64,000 nt of DNA from Onchocerca lupi (lineage: Eukaryota; Nematoda; Chromadorea; Rhabditida; Onchocercidae), in assembly GCA_028564675.1 (NCBI GenBank), contig JAOVVO010000098.1:62001-126000 (forward strand), read 5' to 3'. The position numbers and the translations under genes were made by a program. The stretch's first letter is position 1. Each line of letters begins with the position of its first letter. Below, one piece after another: positions 10,890 to 25,591 of the stretch. Below the pieces are notes generated by a model. It worked only from the letters and a program-made list of their open reading frames with translations. It searched no databases and was not told the origin of the DNA.

Positions 10890-13800
10890 AAGATGTGAAT
10901 TCCCTGCAAATATATGACAATATTAACAGTTTAAAAGAGTTCAGAGTTTCTTACTTTGATATTGTTTCGTTTTCTGATGTCTTTCTTTTTTCAGAGCTGC
11001 TAGAGATTTGCTTTATTAGTAGGCATTTATCATTATTTTATGCCCAGTTTATTTACAAATAATAAGTTCAATATGAACGTTCTTTTACTAATTTTCTTTC
11101 TTTTATTTAAATTGAATATGGATTGACAGATATTTCTATCCTCAACGTTTCACAATTTTTCAATCAATCTTGAGTATATCGTATGAAATATTTTTTCGCT
11201 TCAAAAGATTCTTTTCGCTTTTATATCACTTCCATTCGTATATATCTGCTACGGAAGATTATACAAAAGTTGAAGAGAAATTTAAATTTCAATAAATAAA
11301 GATGTGTGGATGATAATTATTAGATCTAAACGTTTTGCATTCTTAAAAAATCGTTTTCGTACATTCAAACTGAATAATTAGAGGTATTTTGAGGATTACT
11401 GTGATCAGTTAAGTAATCAAGTAATGCCACTTATCAAGTAACTGAGGATTACAGCTTGAATGTCATGTCAGCATGTGCTCTCATCATTCGCATTCCTTCT
11501 GCAACTATCTTGCAGTTTACTTCTTGCACTAGCTAAATCTACTGTAGAAATCTAGAAGCAACGACATGATCGTCTGCTATATCGTCCGTCACATAACATG
11601 AATTTATTTCTTTTAGAGTGCATCCCAGATAGAAAGCTTGATTGGTATGTTTAAAATGTTGCTTTGCAGTTTCACTGTTCATAATTTACTTCCGATCGAT
11701 CTTGCTGAATAGACCCTCGATCTCCTTTAACTTATACGTATACAATTTGAGATATTATTTGATGACGAAATTAAGTGAATTAAAAGAGATACTAAAATGT
11801 CGCGGCAATAAAAATGAAGTTTGCTTATTACAGATATGCAGTTCATAAATTATTCAGCTGCATAAATTTAATGACAATACTGCAACTTCCAAGAATTCAA
11901 GATTTTTTTTTTTCTTCTAGGTAACTGCAAAATGCCTTCTCTCTTCCGAGCGAAAGCGGAACTTTGAAACCTTCAAAGCGAAACTTTATTTATCAGCTGC
12001 AACGATATATTTGATCGGACTACATGCAATGCAATAAAAGCATCAAAATAGGGAGAACGCAACATCAAAATATTTCATGCAAACCAGAGATAGTTGGTAT
12101 ATTTTATGACACAATATTTCACTTTTATACTTGTAAAAAAATTTCACCATGCTAATAAATTCTCGAATGTTAACGCGCATAAATACAGGAACGATGTTCA
12201 GAAGTTTTCAACAATTTATTTCATAGCATTTTTTTATAGCCGCAGAAGAGAAATTATTCTTTCTTCCAACTTCGGAAATTTCTAGACCAATCTACAAAAG
12301 AACTTTAGAAAAAATAATGGCTCAATTTAGCAACTAGATTTTCATCAGAACTAAATTGAAATTACATATATGTGATCGTTAATAAAATCATCATATATCG
12401 CGGTAATATAACATACAATTTTCTTTTCACAATTTCACAAATAAAAGATATCGAATTTAAATCATTGTCTCATGAAATGATATTAGAATCTCATCCATTC
12501 TCTTCCAATTTTGAAATACATATTAAGGAAACGTATTCCTCTGTTTTACCGCAGTTAACTGAAAAGTTGATAGTACCCAAGTCCGACAAAAATAGGACCC
12601 AGCATTAGAACAGGAATCCATGTTAGTGGGATCTATATAAAAATTGGTTTGATTTTGGAAGTTTTTGGCTATCAGCAACTTTTATTCCTTTAGATTACAA
12701 ATATTATAAAAAGATCAAGCAAATCTAACCAGCGAATAAAACAATCATCAGAAAACAAAAAAATCTTCATAAAATCACTGCAAAACTATTTTCCAGATAT
12801 AATTTTATCAAATAGAGCATTTATGCGTCACACTTTCGGACATATCGAGATGTCATTTAAGGAATATTATCCATAAATAAAGCAAATGTATTTCCATAAA
12901 TAAATAATTAGTGAAAGTATTACCTACAAATATTGAAATTTATTAAAATTGAAAGAAATGTACGATTGATGCTCACATTTTTGAGGAAATCTTCACATTT
13001 TTTATCAGCTTAGTAAATATATTCTATACAGAAAGTTGTAATAACAGAATTTCTAAAATTTCTAAAATTTTAACTTTATTAAATCCAAATTTGGCTTTGG
13101 TATCTGATTTAGGCCAACCAATTTTATCGAACGGTTACCGATAGTATGAATTCAAAATAAACATATTTTATAAAAAGTCGTATTTACAAATGCCAGTGAT
13201 TCTGTCTTAATTTTCCATTCGATTCGTAAATATTTCGCTCGATCTCAGTCAATACTGACATATGCTATAATCAGAGCAACATTTCAGGATGCAGTGATGA
13301 TACAGTGAATTATAAATTTTTACGCATTATTATTTACATAGGTTATAAAAAATGTGCATGAGTATTGTAAAAATATTTCGAAGAAAAAAATGATTTGAAC
13401 AATATCTCAACTACATTGTTTCAGCTTTTTTGGTGGTGCTCTTTTGTTTTCCAAAAAAATAAAAAATGAAAATTCTGGCAACTGCACCTCAAATGCACCT
13501 CCTAAGTTTAACATGCACTAATATCCTGCTATTACCTCGTAATATCCAGAAAGCAAAGTCTACGTCTTTTATTCAGCGTTTCCAACTTTCAACAGAAGGT
13601 ATTGCATTTTCATTTCAGACGGCTAAGTAAATTTAATTTATCAAAATCACTGATTGACAATATCCTCGAGAGTTCTTCTGTTTCGCGGAAATAGAAAAAC
13701 TATGAAAAAAATGAAAATAGGCGATACGGAATCGGGATATTACAATCTAAGTTTTAAAAAAGTATTCAAAGAAAATCAGTAAAAAAAAAATCTGCATATG

Positions 13801-15222
13801 TTGCCCGTAGTGAAACGAATACATGCTAAAGAAATAATAAATGGGCTCTCTTAGGAGGATCGCAGTACTGGTCATCAAAAAACCTTGTATCATTTAAATT
13901 GCTTGTATTAATTCTGAGTGATTCGAACAGTCTAGTTTTAACTGCCAACAAGTCATAATGTCTTCACAATTTTGTTGAAATTTCAAGATGTCCTGCGTGA
14001 AATCCGTATACTACCCAAGAAAATTACTGATTCCGCACCACAACGCTTAGATTTTGATTTTACTGAAACATCTGCAAAACAAGCAATCCCTTAGATTTTG
14101 CTTAGATTTGGGTGAAACATCTGCAAAACAAGCAATCGGGCAGAGCTGCGCTATTTGATGTCAGTGAATATAATAAGCAGTTGCAGCCCATTATTTACAA
14201 ACTTGAAATAAAGAAGGAACCAACACATCTAAAAATTTGTTTTCAGAATGAAGCTATGAACGACATGCAAAAGAATTCACCATTTTCTTCAAGCACCAAC
14301 TCGCTGGTGTCAAGAAACAAAGGAGGCTATTATTGCTATTCAGTCCAGCTCCCATCTCACTGACAGTTTCCGACATCAACAATCAGACTAGCAACTACTC
14401 CCATTAGCTATCAAGAATCGCACATGACACAGTCACAAAGTCAAAATATCCAAAGATGGGAAGTGTGGGAATAATTTAAAAACCAAGATATTTTTGTAAA
14501 TATCTCACAGCGCCTAATATTTAATAGTGAATCTCACAGAGTGCGAAGTAATGATCTATTCCTGATTACAAGCATCTTGTTAGTATAGAAATTTATTGGT
14601 TTTTTTTTTTTTTTTTTTTCAATATATCTTTCATATAAGGAAAAACTAGTTAATAAATCACAGTAATCACGGTATATTTTTCACAACTGTCGAAAATTAT
14701 TTTATAAAAAGTGATTCAGCAAAAATATTTCACAGAACTAGTAATATGCTTTCACCACTTATCGGAATACATCGATATTTTCGAAAGTTTTCATATGCAT
14801 CACTTATTATTTCTGATATTACATTCGAAAACAATAACAATTCAGCGAAATAATGTTAGCCTGACAGGCTGCAGCAACAACATCCAGATTTTTATGAGAC
14901 CGAAAAGCATCCATAAACTTCCAAAACTTCCTTTCGATTGTAAATTGCATATTAAAGAAATTTAAAAAAGGCAAAAAAGCTGGATCCTAAAAATACTCAG
15001 AAACAGCACATTAAACTAAGATAAGTAATAATGTTCTAACCTGCCATAACAACTGCATGAAAACCTTATTATATTAGAGAATAAAATAACACTGTTCTAC
15101 CATAAAATTACAAGAAAAGTAGAAATTTACTCTTATCAGTAGAATAAAGTGCCGCACATCACATATATTGCAATATTAAAATGATGAAAAAGATTTTAAA
15201 AATGGATTTTAAATTTAAGGGC
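10890..15222. other. Gap between lysozyme and the next gene
   Basis: The start is lysozyme 3' UTR, with an AATAAATAAA at 11291-11300 as one possible polyadenylation signal. The rest is AT-rich with no supported exons. It contains a partial duplication at 14046-14137 and a run of 20 T at 14600-14619. Several short open frames near 12372-12608 and 14711-14965 show no recognisable features. Confidence 0.55.
14046..14137. repeat. Two-copy direct repeat
   Basis: Copies at 14046-14088 and 14101-14137 share CTTAGATTT and an identical 25-base core beginning TGAAACATCTGCAAAACAAG. The second copy is six bases shorter. Confidence 0.75.
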
Positions 15223-15228
15223 TTTATT
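15223..15228 (-). terminator. Candidate polyadenylation signal of the minus-strand gene
   Basis: TTTATT on the plus strand is AATAAA on the minus strand. It lies about 140 bases after the stop codon at 15367-15369. Confidence 0.5.
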
Positions 15229-15366
15229 TAAGTCGGAGCACTGAAAATAGCAATGCAGTCAAAACATCGGATAACCATAAGAGAAAACATTACTGTCGAA
15301 CCGCTGTATCTAAAATAACAGATCGGAAATTTAGATGAGATTGTAAATCATTTATAAGCAAACCAT

Positions 15367-16778
15367 TCAGGCGTCAAAAAAACCGATGGTATGTTCATAA
15401 TCTAAGTTTACGGTAGATATCAACCTTATCACCACTTTTATTCGTACTGGAAATTTCGATAAAACTTACCATGAGAATTATTCAAGAGCTGACTTTTGAG
15501 TAATCGCACTTCACCCAATCTTTTTTTAATCTGCAGTAATGTCATAAAGTTGTGGAAGACTAGAAGACACGGAGTCTTGAAAATCTTAACGGAAAAAGTG
15601 ACATTTTATCAGTTGAAATTTCACATTAGCTGTATAACAAAAAGATGTGTTAAGCTTTCGAAAATGAAAGAAAGATTACCTGAAACGATTCACTGGAGAG
15701 GATGCACAAATCTGCCTTAACTTTATTGATTTTCGTATTAATATCATTTAAACTGTTTGTTAGTGAAGTTTCTTCTGCCACTAATGCCCACATTTTCTTC
15801 AGCTGTAACATATATTTAAAAAATTTGTGTTATGCTGTTGTCCATCTATTTTAGTGCGCCTTTGTATAAAAACATAGCAATTATAACAACCTTAGCGCCA
15901 TCGTCTGTCATACCAAAAGCGCAGCCTTCTTGAATATTACCACTGACACTTTTTCTTAAATCCTGCAAAACTTTTCCTGTTTTAATAGTGTTAAACGATA
16001 TTGCGAATCCCTAATTTACTAAGAAATACTAACTGCAAAAGTTGGTACGGATTATTTACTGCGAAAATTCTTGATCCCAAATAGCTTGTCAGCAGAAACT
16101 AATTAATCTTTTATTTTGTGAAATTAGTCCCACAGCATATTTGAAATTCTAACCTTCTTTTGACAGTGATACTGAATACTGGAGCATTTCATGTATTTCT
16201 ACCTATCAATTATATAAGTGACGCAGAAAGCTACAAAATGATTTTGGTATGAAAATTGATGCAGCGATGCATATGACCCATCCCTAGTTAGGGAATCCTT
16301 GAGCAAACTAGGTTACGAAAATAATACATCTACGGTTCGCTTAATTGCCTGCACACATCGCTTAGGTTGTCATAAACTTTAAAAGACTGATTCTTTGGAA
16401 AAAAAAATTATGCTTGCTGAATTCTTCTGATAATAAAACACACAAGACACAAAAAAAGCAATACCTGACTGGTACGAAAACGAGAGTTAGCAGCTGTTTG
16501 AAGCTGAGCTCTTTCTACCAAAGATTCTACTTCTTTCTTTACTTCTTTTTCTGCAGCATCCTTAGTATCACCAATAAAGGACAAGTGTTTCACTGCAAGC
16601 AGTAATTTGATATGCATAATAGAGTGATTTGGAATACGATTTCGACAATACAAAACTAATGTATGATTGCATGTCCATCAAAAAACATTAAGAACTACTG
16701 AATGAACAAATATGAAATATGCTCGATAACTATTTGATAACTCAATTTTGAAACAAGATTGAACATAAAAAACATTAG

Positions 16779-16819
<41 letters not shown>

Positions 16820-16977
16820 TCCGCAAAGAGCGTGAAGGTAAATGAACTTGTTGAAAGCAAACTGTGTCTAAACCATCATATGTAATAAAGAGAAAATGCA
16901 AGTGTTTTCTAAGTAAAACTTTACAAATTTTTTTTTTCTTATAAGATTCATATGAAAATAAATCTACACTGATAACC

Positions 16978-17008
<31 letters not shown>

Positions 17009-20000
17009 AACTTAAATTTGGATAAATAATTAACGACCTACCATCGCTTCTGTTGCTCATAACTTTCCGACTGCTTCTATTGATTGCGGTAAGCGGTAGA
17101 GTTTTAGTTCGTGAAGAAAATGGAATTTTTTTTGCATCCTGAAAAATTGAGCTAATCAATGTTTCTAATTCAACACAGATTTTCCGATTTTTATCAAGAT
17201 CATCTATATTACATGTCATTAGACAAAAGACTAAAAGTGCTTATAATAAATCGAATGAAACAAGCAATCCCAAGAATCCCAGAATGCTTCAGTTCTTTAC
17301 TTTAAAATTTAATGTTTCACTTCTTTTTAAAATTCCGCATGCTACGCTAAACTTAATCTCTTATAATGCATATGAATTTTTATTAGATAAGTAATTCACT
17401 AAGAAATAAGATTTATTTTTAATATCATCTAGAGTACTAAATGGTTGCATATAAACGGGCTTGAATTAACCCATATAAAGTAAACACATTACAACGAAAT
17501 AAATTCAAGCGAGTTACCTGTAAGTCAAATTCAGAAATTCCATGATTCGAGTTTACTTTCGGAAGCATGCTTTTCTCTGCCAAAGTTTTATTCTCATTAC
17601 TAGCACAAGCAGTTTTGCTTTGTTCGACTCTTTTTTTGAAATTATTCCAGCAGAGATCAAAAAGATCTGAAAGTTTGACACAAAATATTAAGTATTGAAA
17701 GAAAGTAGCCAAACGAAACAAAAATAATATTAGAATGTAGGAAAATGATAAATGAAAGTAAAGAAAAGTTCTGCAAAATAAATAAATAACAGAAAATTCG
17801 TAGATTTTTTATTTCGTGATTAGTTCATTTGTTTAGCAAGAAAAATTATGCAAATACGAGGAATTTGGGAAATGAGTGAAGTTAATATGTACATAGCAAC
17901 TTTCAAGAAACTTAACAGCAATTTGACAGATCAAAGGAAATATTTAGATTAAATTTGGAAATAGATAATTAAATTAAAAATACTTTGATTAAATTTTGTT
18001 GGCGCGGATGGAGGAACTGTTAAAGGTGGAGCTGTTGGTGTTTGACTTGCTCTCTTTGCATCTAACCTTTCGCTGTTGGATATATGCGATTTCCGTCTCG
18101 TTACACAATATTTTTCCAAACGATCTTTCAACATTTTCTGACTTCTTTGTTTCAAAAATATGGACCTACTTTTCATCGCCAATTTTTCCCAGCTAAATTA
18201 TCTACGAAATGTTTCATTTGAACTAAATTAGTCAAAACGAATGGCTGCATCTGTAGTTTCGCTATGTAACACAGAATAACCGATTAGTTCTAATGATCTA
18301 GTAATTCAGAGATTCAATTCCATTTGATTTCGAAAATAATGAAAATTAGTAACTTCTTCACTATTACTACTAAACTGTCTCCAGTGACTTTCTAGAAAGT
18401 AATGTAACAAAATAAAATATTACATACTCAGAGCTACGGTTCAGAATTGCGGAAGGACGCGATGAGCAAATCACTCTGGGGAAACATTTATTTCCATGTC
18501 CAGCAATTTCGTCATTTGAGTTTGCTTCAGTAAGGGATGGTGTCGCAGAATTCGTCTCTCCCATCAATAACACTGTAAAATTACACATGCAAGATCAAGA
18601 ATGTGAAATGTGAACGAAGTAGCTCGTAGCAAATAAAAAACTGTTTTACAAATAATCAGCGAACAAACAAAATTGCTCCATGTCCATCGCGAATCGGTTA
18701 ACAGGAAGTTGAGATATTCCTAGATATCTTATAAGATCAGATCTTAGCAATAAAGTGACAGTAGCAAGAGACATTAGTTTAAGAGAAAAAAGTAGGGAAA
18801 TTTCATGTCAGATAAGGAGATAAGCCACGAGTTATTATCCTACTAACCTCATATAATTCAAATAAACCAGTGAATGCTTAGCCGATGAATGAAATAGCAT
18901 CGAGAATCTCGTTTAACATACTTAAGCATTACTGGATCTAGAGTCAAGTTAAGCTCCTACCATTATGCGCGTCATTCAAAATAATCGAATACTGTTCATG
19001 ATAAATAGGTATAAGCAAAACCAAATCAACCTTTTTCCTCCGTGTACATCTCCTTTTTCAACTTAATAGGCGGTTCCTCATCAGTTTGATCTTCAAGTTC
19101 TCCCTTTTTTGGACTCGACAGCAAAGTTGATTCTAGAACGTATTCATGTGTATTTGAATTATCACTCGACAAGCCTTGAGTTGAAATATCACCAGATGGA
19201 AGTTTCGACGTCACCATTGTTTTCGTCGTTCCTAATACAGCTTTCTCTAACAGTTCTGATGCATTTGCACTTCGAACGGTTGTTCTGCAATCAAAAATAG
19301 CTGCAAAAAATATAAGAAATTTTTAGCAGCTACCCCACTCAATATCTGAAAATATGCGAGATTTTACAAAAACAAAATTTAACAGTAATGGCATTACAAA
19401 ACAAAGATTACAATAAATTGAATACCTGATTGGCGGCTTCAAATTTGTGTCACCATAGGTTTTTTTCATTGAATTCACAATTAATTTGCCTTTCTTGCAA
19501 CACATATTATGCATTTTAAACGAAAAACTTATATCCTGTGTGCGATTCCTAATCTGCTAAAAGCGTTTGAAAAACATGAACTATTTCGTGGATAGCCAAA
19601 TTATTACTAAAATAAATTATATTTATATACATATATAAAAGAAAAAAACAAAAAGCGATCTGGGCGTTAACATCAAAATTATTATCTTAGTATTAAAACC
19701 CCTTGACTTACCTTTTCAGAAGAAGAGCGTTCAAAATAACGCTTTTCTAAAGTCGTCTGTTGATCTACTGGTCCTGAAGGAATCACTCGACACCAAGGTC
19801 TCAATTTTGGCCTCACACTGTAAAAAAAAATCACTATAAATAATGACAAAATGTCCCAAGCTGTAAAATATACGGATACTTAATTTTTTTATAAAAAATT
19901 ACAAATTAAAAGTTCTATACCGAGAAAAGAAATAACTTGATGCAACATTAGAGTTTGCAGTTGCTGATGTTGTTGCTTCCTTTGTTAAACCACAACTCCA

Positions 20001-20027
20001 CGCACGTTTCTGCCTCAAAGTATTCAT
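15367..20027 (-). CDS. Unrecognised 552-residue protein, 13 exons
   Basis: Thirteen minus-strand exons join in frame: 20027-19921, 19817-19712, 19553-19426, 19284-19031, 18572-18428, 18192-17984, 17666-17518, 17138-17042, 16592-16465, 15962-15891, 15802-15680, 15575-15470 and 15401-15367. They total 1659 bases, and every junction is in phase. The ATG at 20027 has an upstream in-frame stop and lies 12 bases after a strong TTTTCAG acceptor. The protein is hydrophilic, with no signal peptide or membrane segment. The N-terminal part has a basic, proline-containing stretch (VRPKLRPWCRVIPSGPVDQQ). The middle is Ser/Thr/Asp/Glu-rich and looks disordered. Next is a basic stretch (DRLEKYCVTRRKSHISNSER) with a proline patch. 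The C-terminal fifth is helical and probably coiled coil (TSLTNSLNDINTKINKVKAD; LLQIKKRLGEVRLLKSQLLN). I do not recognise the family. The layout suggests a cytoskeletal or nuclear scaffold, but that is only inference. The exon with acceptor AAG at 15576 is the least certain. Confidence 0.75.
16782..16817. repeat. (AT)18 microsatellite in an intron
   Basis: An uninterrupted AT dinucleotide run lies in the intron between exons 17138-17042 and 16592-16465 of the minus-strand gene. The same intron holds a run of about 21 A at 16978-16998. Confidence 0.95.
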
Positions 20028-20046
20028 TTATTTGCGTGGCTGAAAA
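20028..20046 (-). promoter_or_regulatory. Likely trans-splice acceptor before the minus-strand gene
   Basis: On the minus strand, CGTTTTCAG ends at 20040 and is followed by CCACGCAAATAA and the ATG at 20027. A consensus acceptor 12 bases before the start, with no earlier coding frame, fits spliced-leader addition. A short 5' UTR intron is the alternative. Confidence 0.5.
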
Positions 20047-21569
20047 CGAATTTCAATAAACAACCAGTAATGCTTCATTAAAATTAGTTTTAGCTACGAG
20101 CAATTGCAATTATGCGAAATAGGTATTTACTATTAGTATATTTGACAAAATACTAGAAGAGATTTTCAAGTGAACTATCTTTACCAAAACAGTAGTTGTA
20201 AATTATCGATGGAATTTATCAAAGGAAATCATACAAAGAAAGCACTACTAATTGTGCAGTTTGTTTTCAAAAATCTGTTGAAGTCTGTTGAAATCTACAA
20301 GTGCATGCATTAATCATTTAATTTCTCGAATATTTGATAAAACTAAAGATGTAATTTCAGCAATCATTCTAGGTGTTAAATAATAATACGATTAAAACTT
20401 TGTGACAAATTGATAATTCCACTTAAAATAAGTCTGCTAAATGCTACTTCAAAACTTGACATCTGTACCACCGTATGATCCACAACTTGACACTAAGAAG
20501 TAACTGAAACACTGTAACCACAAAAAGAACTCCACACGTCATCTGTTTTCACGGAACAAAGGAAGCTGTTACTGAATGCGGCCCCATTATGATCGAGTTT
20601 ATTGCAAAGGATATGGAATGAAGCAAATCTTGTTGTTTCATTCGTAGCTTCAAGAAATATGGAAAATTCGGGGGGTATTAGGAATCATTTTTACTTTGAT
20701 CATTATTCATTCCTCATTTTCTCTCTTTTTTTCATAAAAAATGACGGGCTAAGGACTACTTGTTCAGTCATGTTTGAAAGAACTGATATAATGGCTAATG
20801 GAGCCAAGTTTCAAAAGTGATGATAACCGATTGATAACTATTATTCGGCTTTTAACTTTATACAATTCATAATTTATCAACTTTTCTGCGATATGGAAAT
20901 GCAAATGTTCATTTGCGAAATCCACAAAGTTAGTGTACAAAGAACACTGTCAGTTGTAGCACTAACTCATTAAACAGTCTACTACTTTGTCAAAAATTTT
21001 TTGATGAATGAAGAAATAGTTGCGAGTATCGATTTTGCGAAAATAATGTTATGCTTTTTGTTACGAACCCAATTATTTTTGTTGCTGCCATCTTCAATGG
21101 CTAATAGATGAAATGACACAAGCCACCTTGCATCCTGTGTAAATTGTTGAGTTTTGATCAATCATGCATCAAATGATTGTCGATTTTGCTGAATATTATT
21201 GAAGTAAAGTTGTCTCACTACTCAATCACTCTCGAGAAGTAAAGTCTTACCAAGCATCAAGAAGCAGTGAACATTTCTGCTCTCATTCATCTGTTTTTTC
21301 TTTTTTCTTCACATATGTTTAGTTCATTAAATCTGCATATGCGACTGATTTAGTAGCAATGGACCTGATCAAGTCAAATTTGAGTTCTACGTTAGCATTG
21401 AAAAAAGATTATTCTCGGAAGTCAGACAGATTTTAGATATTATATGTCATGTTATCTTGTCCATTCTCGTTACTTATTCTACACCCTCTTCTGAAAGTGG
21501 TTAATCTATATTGAATATTGATTTTCAAAAAAAAAAAAGAAAATTAAGGCGAAGATTAACAAATTAAAT

Positions 21570-21611
21570 CATGAACAAACAAGAATCTATCATGAACAAA
21601 CAAGAATCTAT
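21570..21611. repeat. Perfect 21-bp tandem duplication
   Basis: The unit CATGAACAAACAAGAATCTA plus T occurs twice with no spacer, at 21570-21590 and 21591-21611. Confidence 0.95.
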
Positions 21612-24600
21612 TAATCTTTCATTTAATTTATATTCATTTGTCAATTTGCTGATCATCTGTAGTTAATTATCAATTTATCTATCCTATTCAAAATTAATTT
21701 CAAAATTTAATTTTTTATTGTTTTAATTTGATAAAAACTCATACGCTTATGAGAATACAATACAGTATGGTAGTTGAAAATTGCTCGAGCACGACTTTTA
21801 AAACAAGAAATTAAACATTGCGTATTTGGATTTCGGTTATCTTATTTGATCGAACTAAATGGTAAGGGAGCGATATTTCACAAGAAGGTTCTGACGATGG
21901 GCGAACTGGATTTTTAGTGGTTTCAAGAAATGCTTCCAGTACTTATCTTTTGCGGCATTTACTAGCCGAAATCACTTCGAATGCCGCAGATTTTTAGGAT
22001 CTGACGAGAAAAATGAGTATATGAATTATTTATTCGGATATTCAATCACATTTCTGTGAAAATAGTCATCTAGTCCGAAAACAAAGCATGCGATGTTCGC
22101 ATTTCAGAACTACTACAAAAGCATTTTAGATTTACCAAAAAAACGTGGTTAAAAAAAAAAAATGCCTCTTATATTATCACAGAATTCCATCTGGATTTAT
22201 CTATGCATTGTTTCTACAGTAATTCTTTTCGCGAAGTTCATAACTATGTTTTGCTGGAGCATTTTTTGATTCCTCTTGCATTTTAATTTTTATGGACAAA
22301 AATTGCCATAGTCATTCAGTGGATTCTTTTTCTTGCCTAGAGATTCAGGAGACTTAGTACACAGTCCGATTCCGGTATTTTCTTCAGATCTTGCTCGTCA
22401 CAGTTTCCAAAAGAAGCAATCTTAGAAGAGATATTCGATTAGCTGTGACAGTGTATGGTTATAACAGTTATGCGTTCATATCGTCAATTTTTCTGGATTT
22501 CGTATAATGAACATGCAGAAATTTACATCCAACTTCAAATGCAATAGATATAGGAAAGACAGTTTTGGTTTCAGTTTCCTGCCATAGATTCGTCTTAGTG
22601 TCCACTCTAGAATCATTTTGAACGGGCTGTACTTCACTCATAGGCCATTTAGACTGGCTCAAACTCAAATGACTTTCTCATGAAGTCTGCTTTTGTCCAG
22701 TGAATCAAAGAATCGCTTGCTGTTTTTTCAATATTTTACATTCTATTATAATCGTAAATTTACGAATTCGCATTGTTTGCATTTAGTTTATTAACTTTAT
22801 TGAGCCAGTTCATTTCATTTAGTTCAGTTGAGCTTACTTCAATTTGGTTTATAAAACGAATAAATCAATGAAAGTTCGTGAAAATTCCATTTACTCTCAT
22901 ATTGTTTCGTTCATGTAACTATATCATCAATTGGTCTTTGGTGTATGTTCTTTGCTTAAATTTCATGGAGAGAAATGATAAAATCGAACTTTAAGAATGA
23001 TAGCTACCGTGCTTTACATTACAAATGGATTACATTTGGACAGTAAATGGAAGATGACGTGATAAAAAATTATGTTTGATTTAGAGCTAGAAATTGATGA
23101 TGATAATGATAATGATCTGCTAGCAGTTCATTAGCACCTGATGACTTCATCATTTATCAAACGGGATCAGATTCGCTTGAATGATTCCGCAGGACTTTTT
23201 GACTTATGTACATATCCTAAGGCATCGTTCACAAAGTTGTCGACAGGCGGAAAAATAATTTTATTTCTTTTGTCGCATTATAATTTGCATAGTTCATCGG
23301 TGACAATTTAGAATTATTTTTAAATCTTCTCTTTACGACTACAAGTAACTTATGATCTGAATTTTTTCTTTTATTTAAAGAAGTCTGAAAAATAGACAAT
23401 GAGATCTCATTTGTAATTCAAAATTTTTTATTATTGCTCATATCACTTCTGAAAAAATTTCGTTATATAGTTGAATGATTGAAATTTGACAATAACGTTT
23501 GTTTTAGCTGGTGTAAATAACATCATTTAAATCTAATGACTTTCACTGTCAAATCTTTTTTATTAGTAATGGTCAGCACTGAATGTTTGGTTATCTTTCA
23601 GTAAATAGAACTTTTTTTGATAAAAAAAATTCAATTTTTTAAACTTGAATTCTATTCAAGAAATCGAAGAATTTTCGCTTTTAAAAATGTGCAATTTCTT
23701 TTTTTGGCCTTTTCAAGGAAATATTAGATCTCTTGATGATAGCTTTCATCTAATTTATTCAATTATTCTTAGTTTGTGCTGTCCAATTTTTTGATAACCA
23801 TCTGCTATGTTTGCCACTGTAGCTGTTTTTGATCATTTATCGGACCTATTTATCATTCCTCTTCTCTATGAGACAAATAGCTATGTGTTAACTCAGATGA
23901 ATTGATCTCTTAGATTATAATCGAAAAGTTTTGCTCTTCAAATATTCTGGAAGATAATTGGTTCTTAATCTATAAATTTTCTTAAGCCATAAACAAAGAA
24001 ATTGGTAGATTTTTCCGTTTCTCTTCTTTTTTTTACAGTAGTGGACAAACCTGTGTCTTCACCACGTTTATTTAAGAAAACTGATAGTTTAAATGAGTTT
24101 TTAAAAAACTTTACAGCTTCTGTTGATTTCTTCGATTTTTCTAGGACTGTATTGACAGGTCGCAACTAGGATTTTAGGAAAGGACAAGTAAAACGCAAAA
24201 ACTTGATTTTTTGCTGATATTAAATGATTCATACTTTTCTAATTCAAAATAAGTGTCTAGTCAACTGTGAAAAGTTAATAAAAAATTTGAAACAGATCAA
24301 AACTTGTGTGAATTAAATTCGTCAGTCCATTTGTCTCTATGCATATCATGGACTTGTGTTTGCTTGTGATTAGAAAACTAGCTTTTTTGTAAGATTTAAT
24401 ATTCAATTTCGCTGGATGTTCAATGAATTCATTTCGAGGTTCTAAATAGGCATTTAAATTAGCATTACGCCATTTTTCTTATCTGTAGTGTATGAAAAGG
24501 ATAAACCATTAATCGCAGTCTTTCTACGTATCCAGTGAAACTGATACATCAAAAATATTTATTCAATGTTATTAAAAGCTATGCTGTAAGCTGAAAATTT

Positions 24601-25522
24601 TGGGTTAACTAACGATAATACAAAAAAGTTCAAATCATAGCAGTTCAGTCGATGATAATTAATTTTCCACCTTAATGCAATTGACACTTCATCTTATTAT
24701 CGAGCCAAAACTTTGCGAAGGCGCACGGATTGCAAGAAATTTACGACACATATACAAATATGATAAATAGCATAAGGATAAACTAAAAATGACGCGGATT
24801 GCAGGTATAATTTTTTTTATAATTTGATGTGATATATCATCATTCATTACTTATTTATTGTTTAAAACTAATTAGATATATTTCTGTTAGAATCACGTTT
24901 GAATTTAAGCACAAAGTAATAATAAGTTTGATTTTTCTTTTTTCTTCATTCCTGCTGATTAAATTTTCAGAATCAATTTCCAGAAGAGGATTTTTTAATT
25001 TGTTATTTCTTGCATTAGAGGTACATTTGGGATATTTTTATAATCTGATCTGATATATTATCACTCATTATTTGACTGAGAAACAATGATGCCTCCAGAA
25101 ATTATCAAAGTTGTTAAATTACTACGTTAAATCATGCATAATACAGATTTATTAAATTCTGGTATGAAGTATCAATCATCATTTTAAGTATTCCTTTATC
25201 ATAATATGATGTCAGAATGTCCCCTGACTATCTGTGCCATATCATATTTTTGCTTTATCGTGATTGTATGTATTCCGAATCAATCGCACAAACAAATATA
25301 CTTTTTAGTCAGAAACTAATTCATTACTTGGCTTCTCACTCAATAATCGTTAATTTTTAATCTGCTGATGACTGTTGACCACTTCGGCTGCTAGATTCCG
25401 ATAGAAAACTGACTTAAATTTTGCCTCTACCAATTATAAATATTGCTAATATGTAAAATATTGGAATACCCTATGGAAGAAACTGCTCATGTACTAATTA
25501 TTGTAGTATTACTACACTTTCG

Positions 25523-25591
25523 TGAATCTTACGTTTCACGTGTCTCACGTGTATCTCGGTGCTCTATATTTTCCTGAATCTTACGTTTCAC
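25523..25591. repeat. 17-bp direct repeat
   Basis: TGAATCTTACGTTTCAC occurs at 25523-25539 and again at 25575-25591. Related CACGTGT words lie between the copies. Confidence 0.85.

Noticed and set aside
16695..17219. 174-residue minus-strand frame
   Set aside because: Only 17138-17042 is an exon. The rest is intron, including an A-run that gives poly-Phe and a TA run that gives Tyr-Ile repeats.
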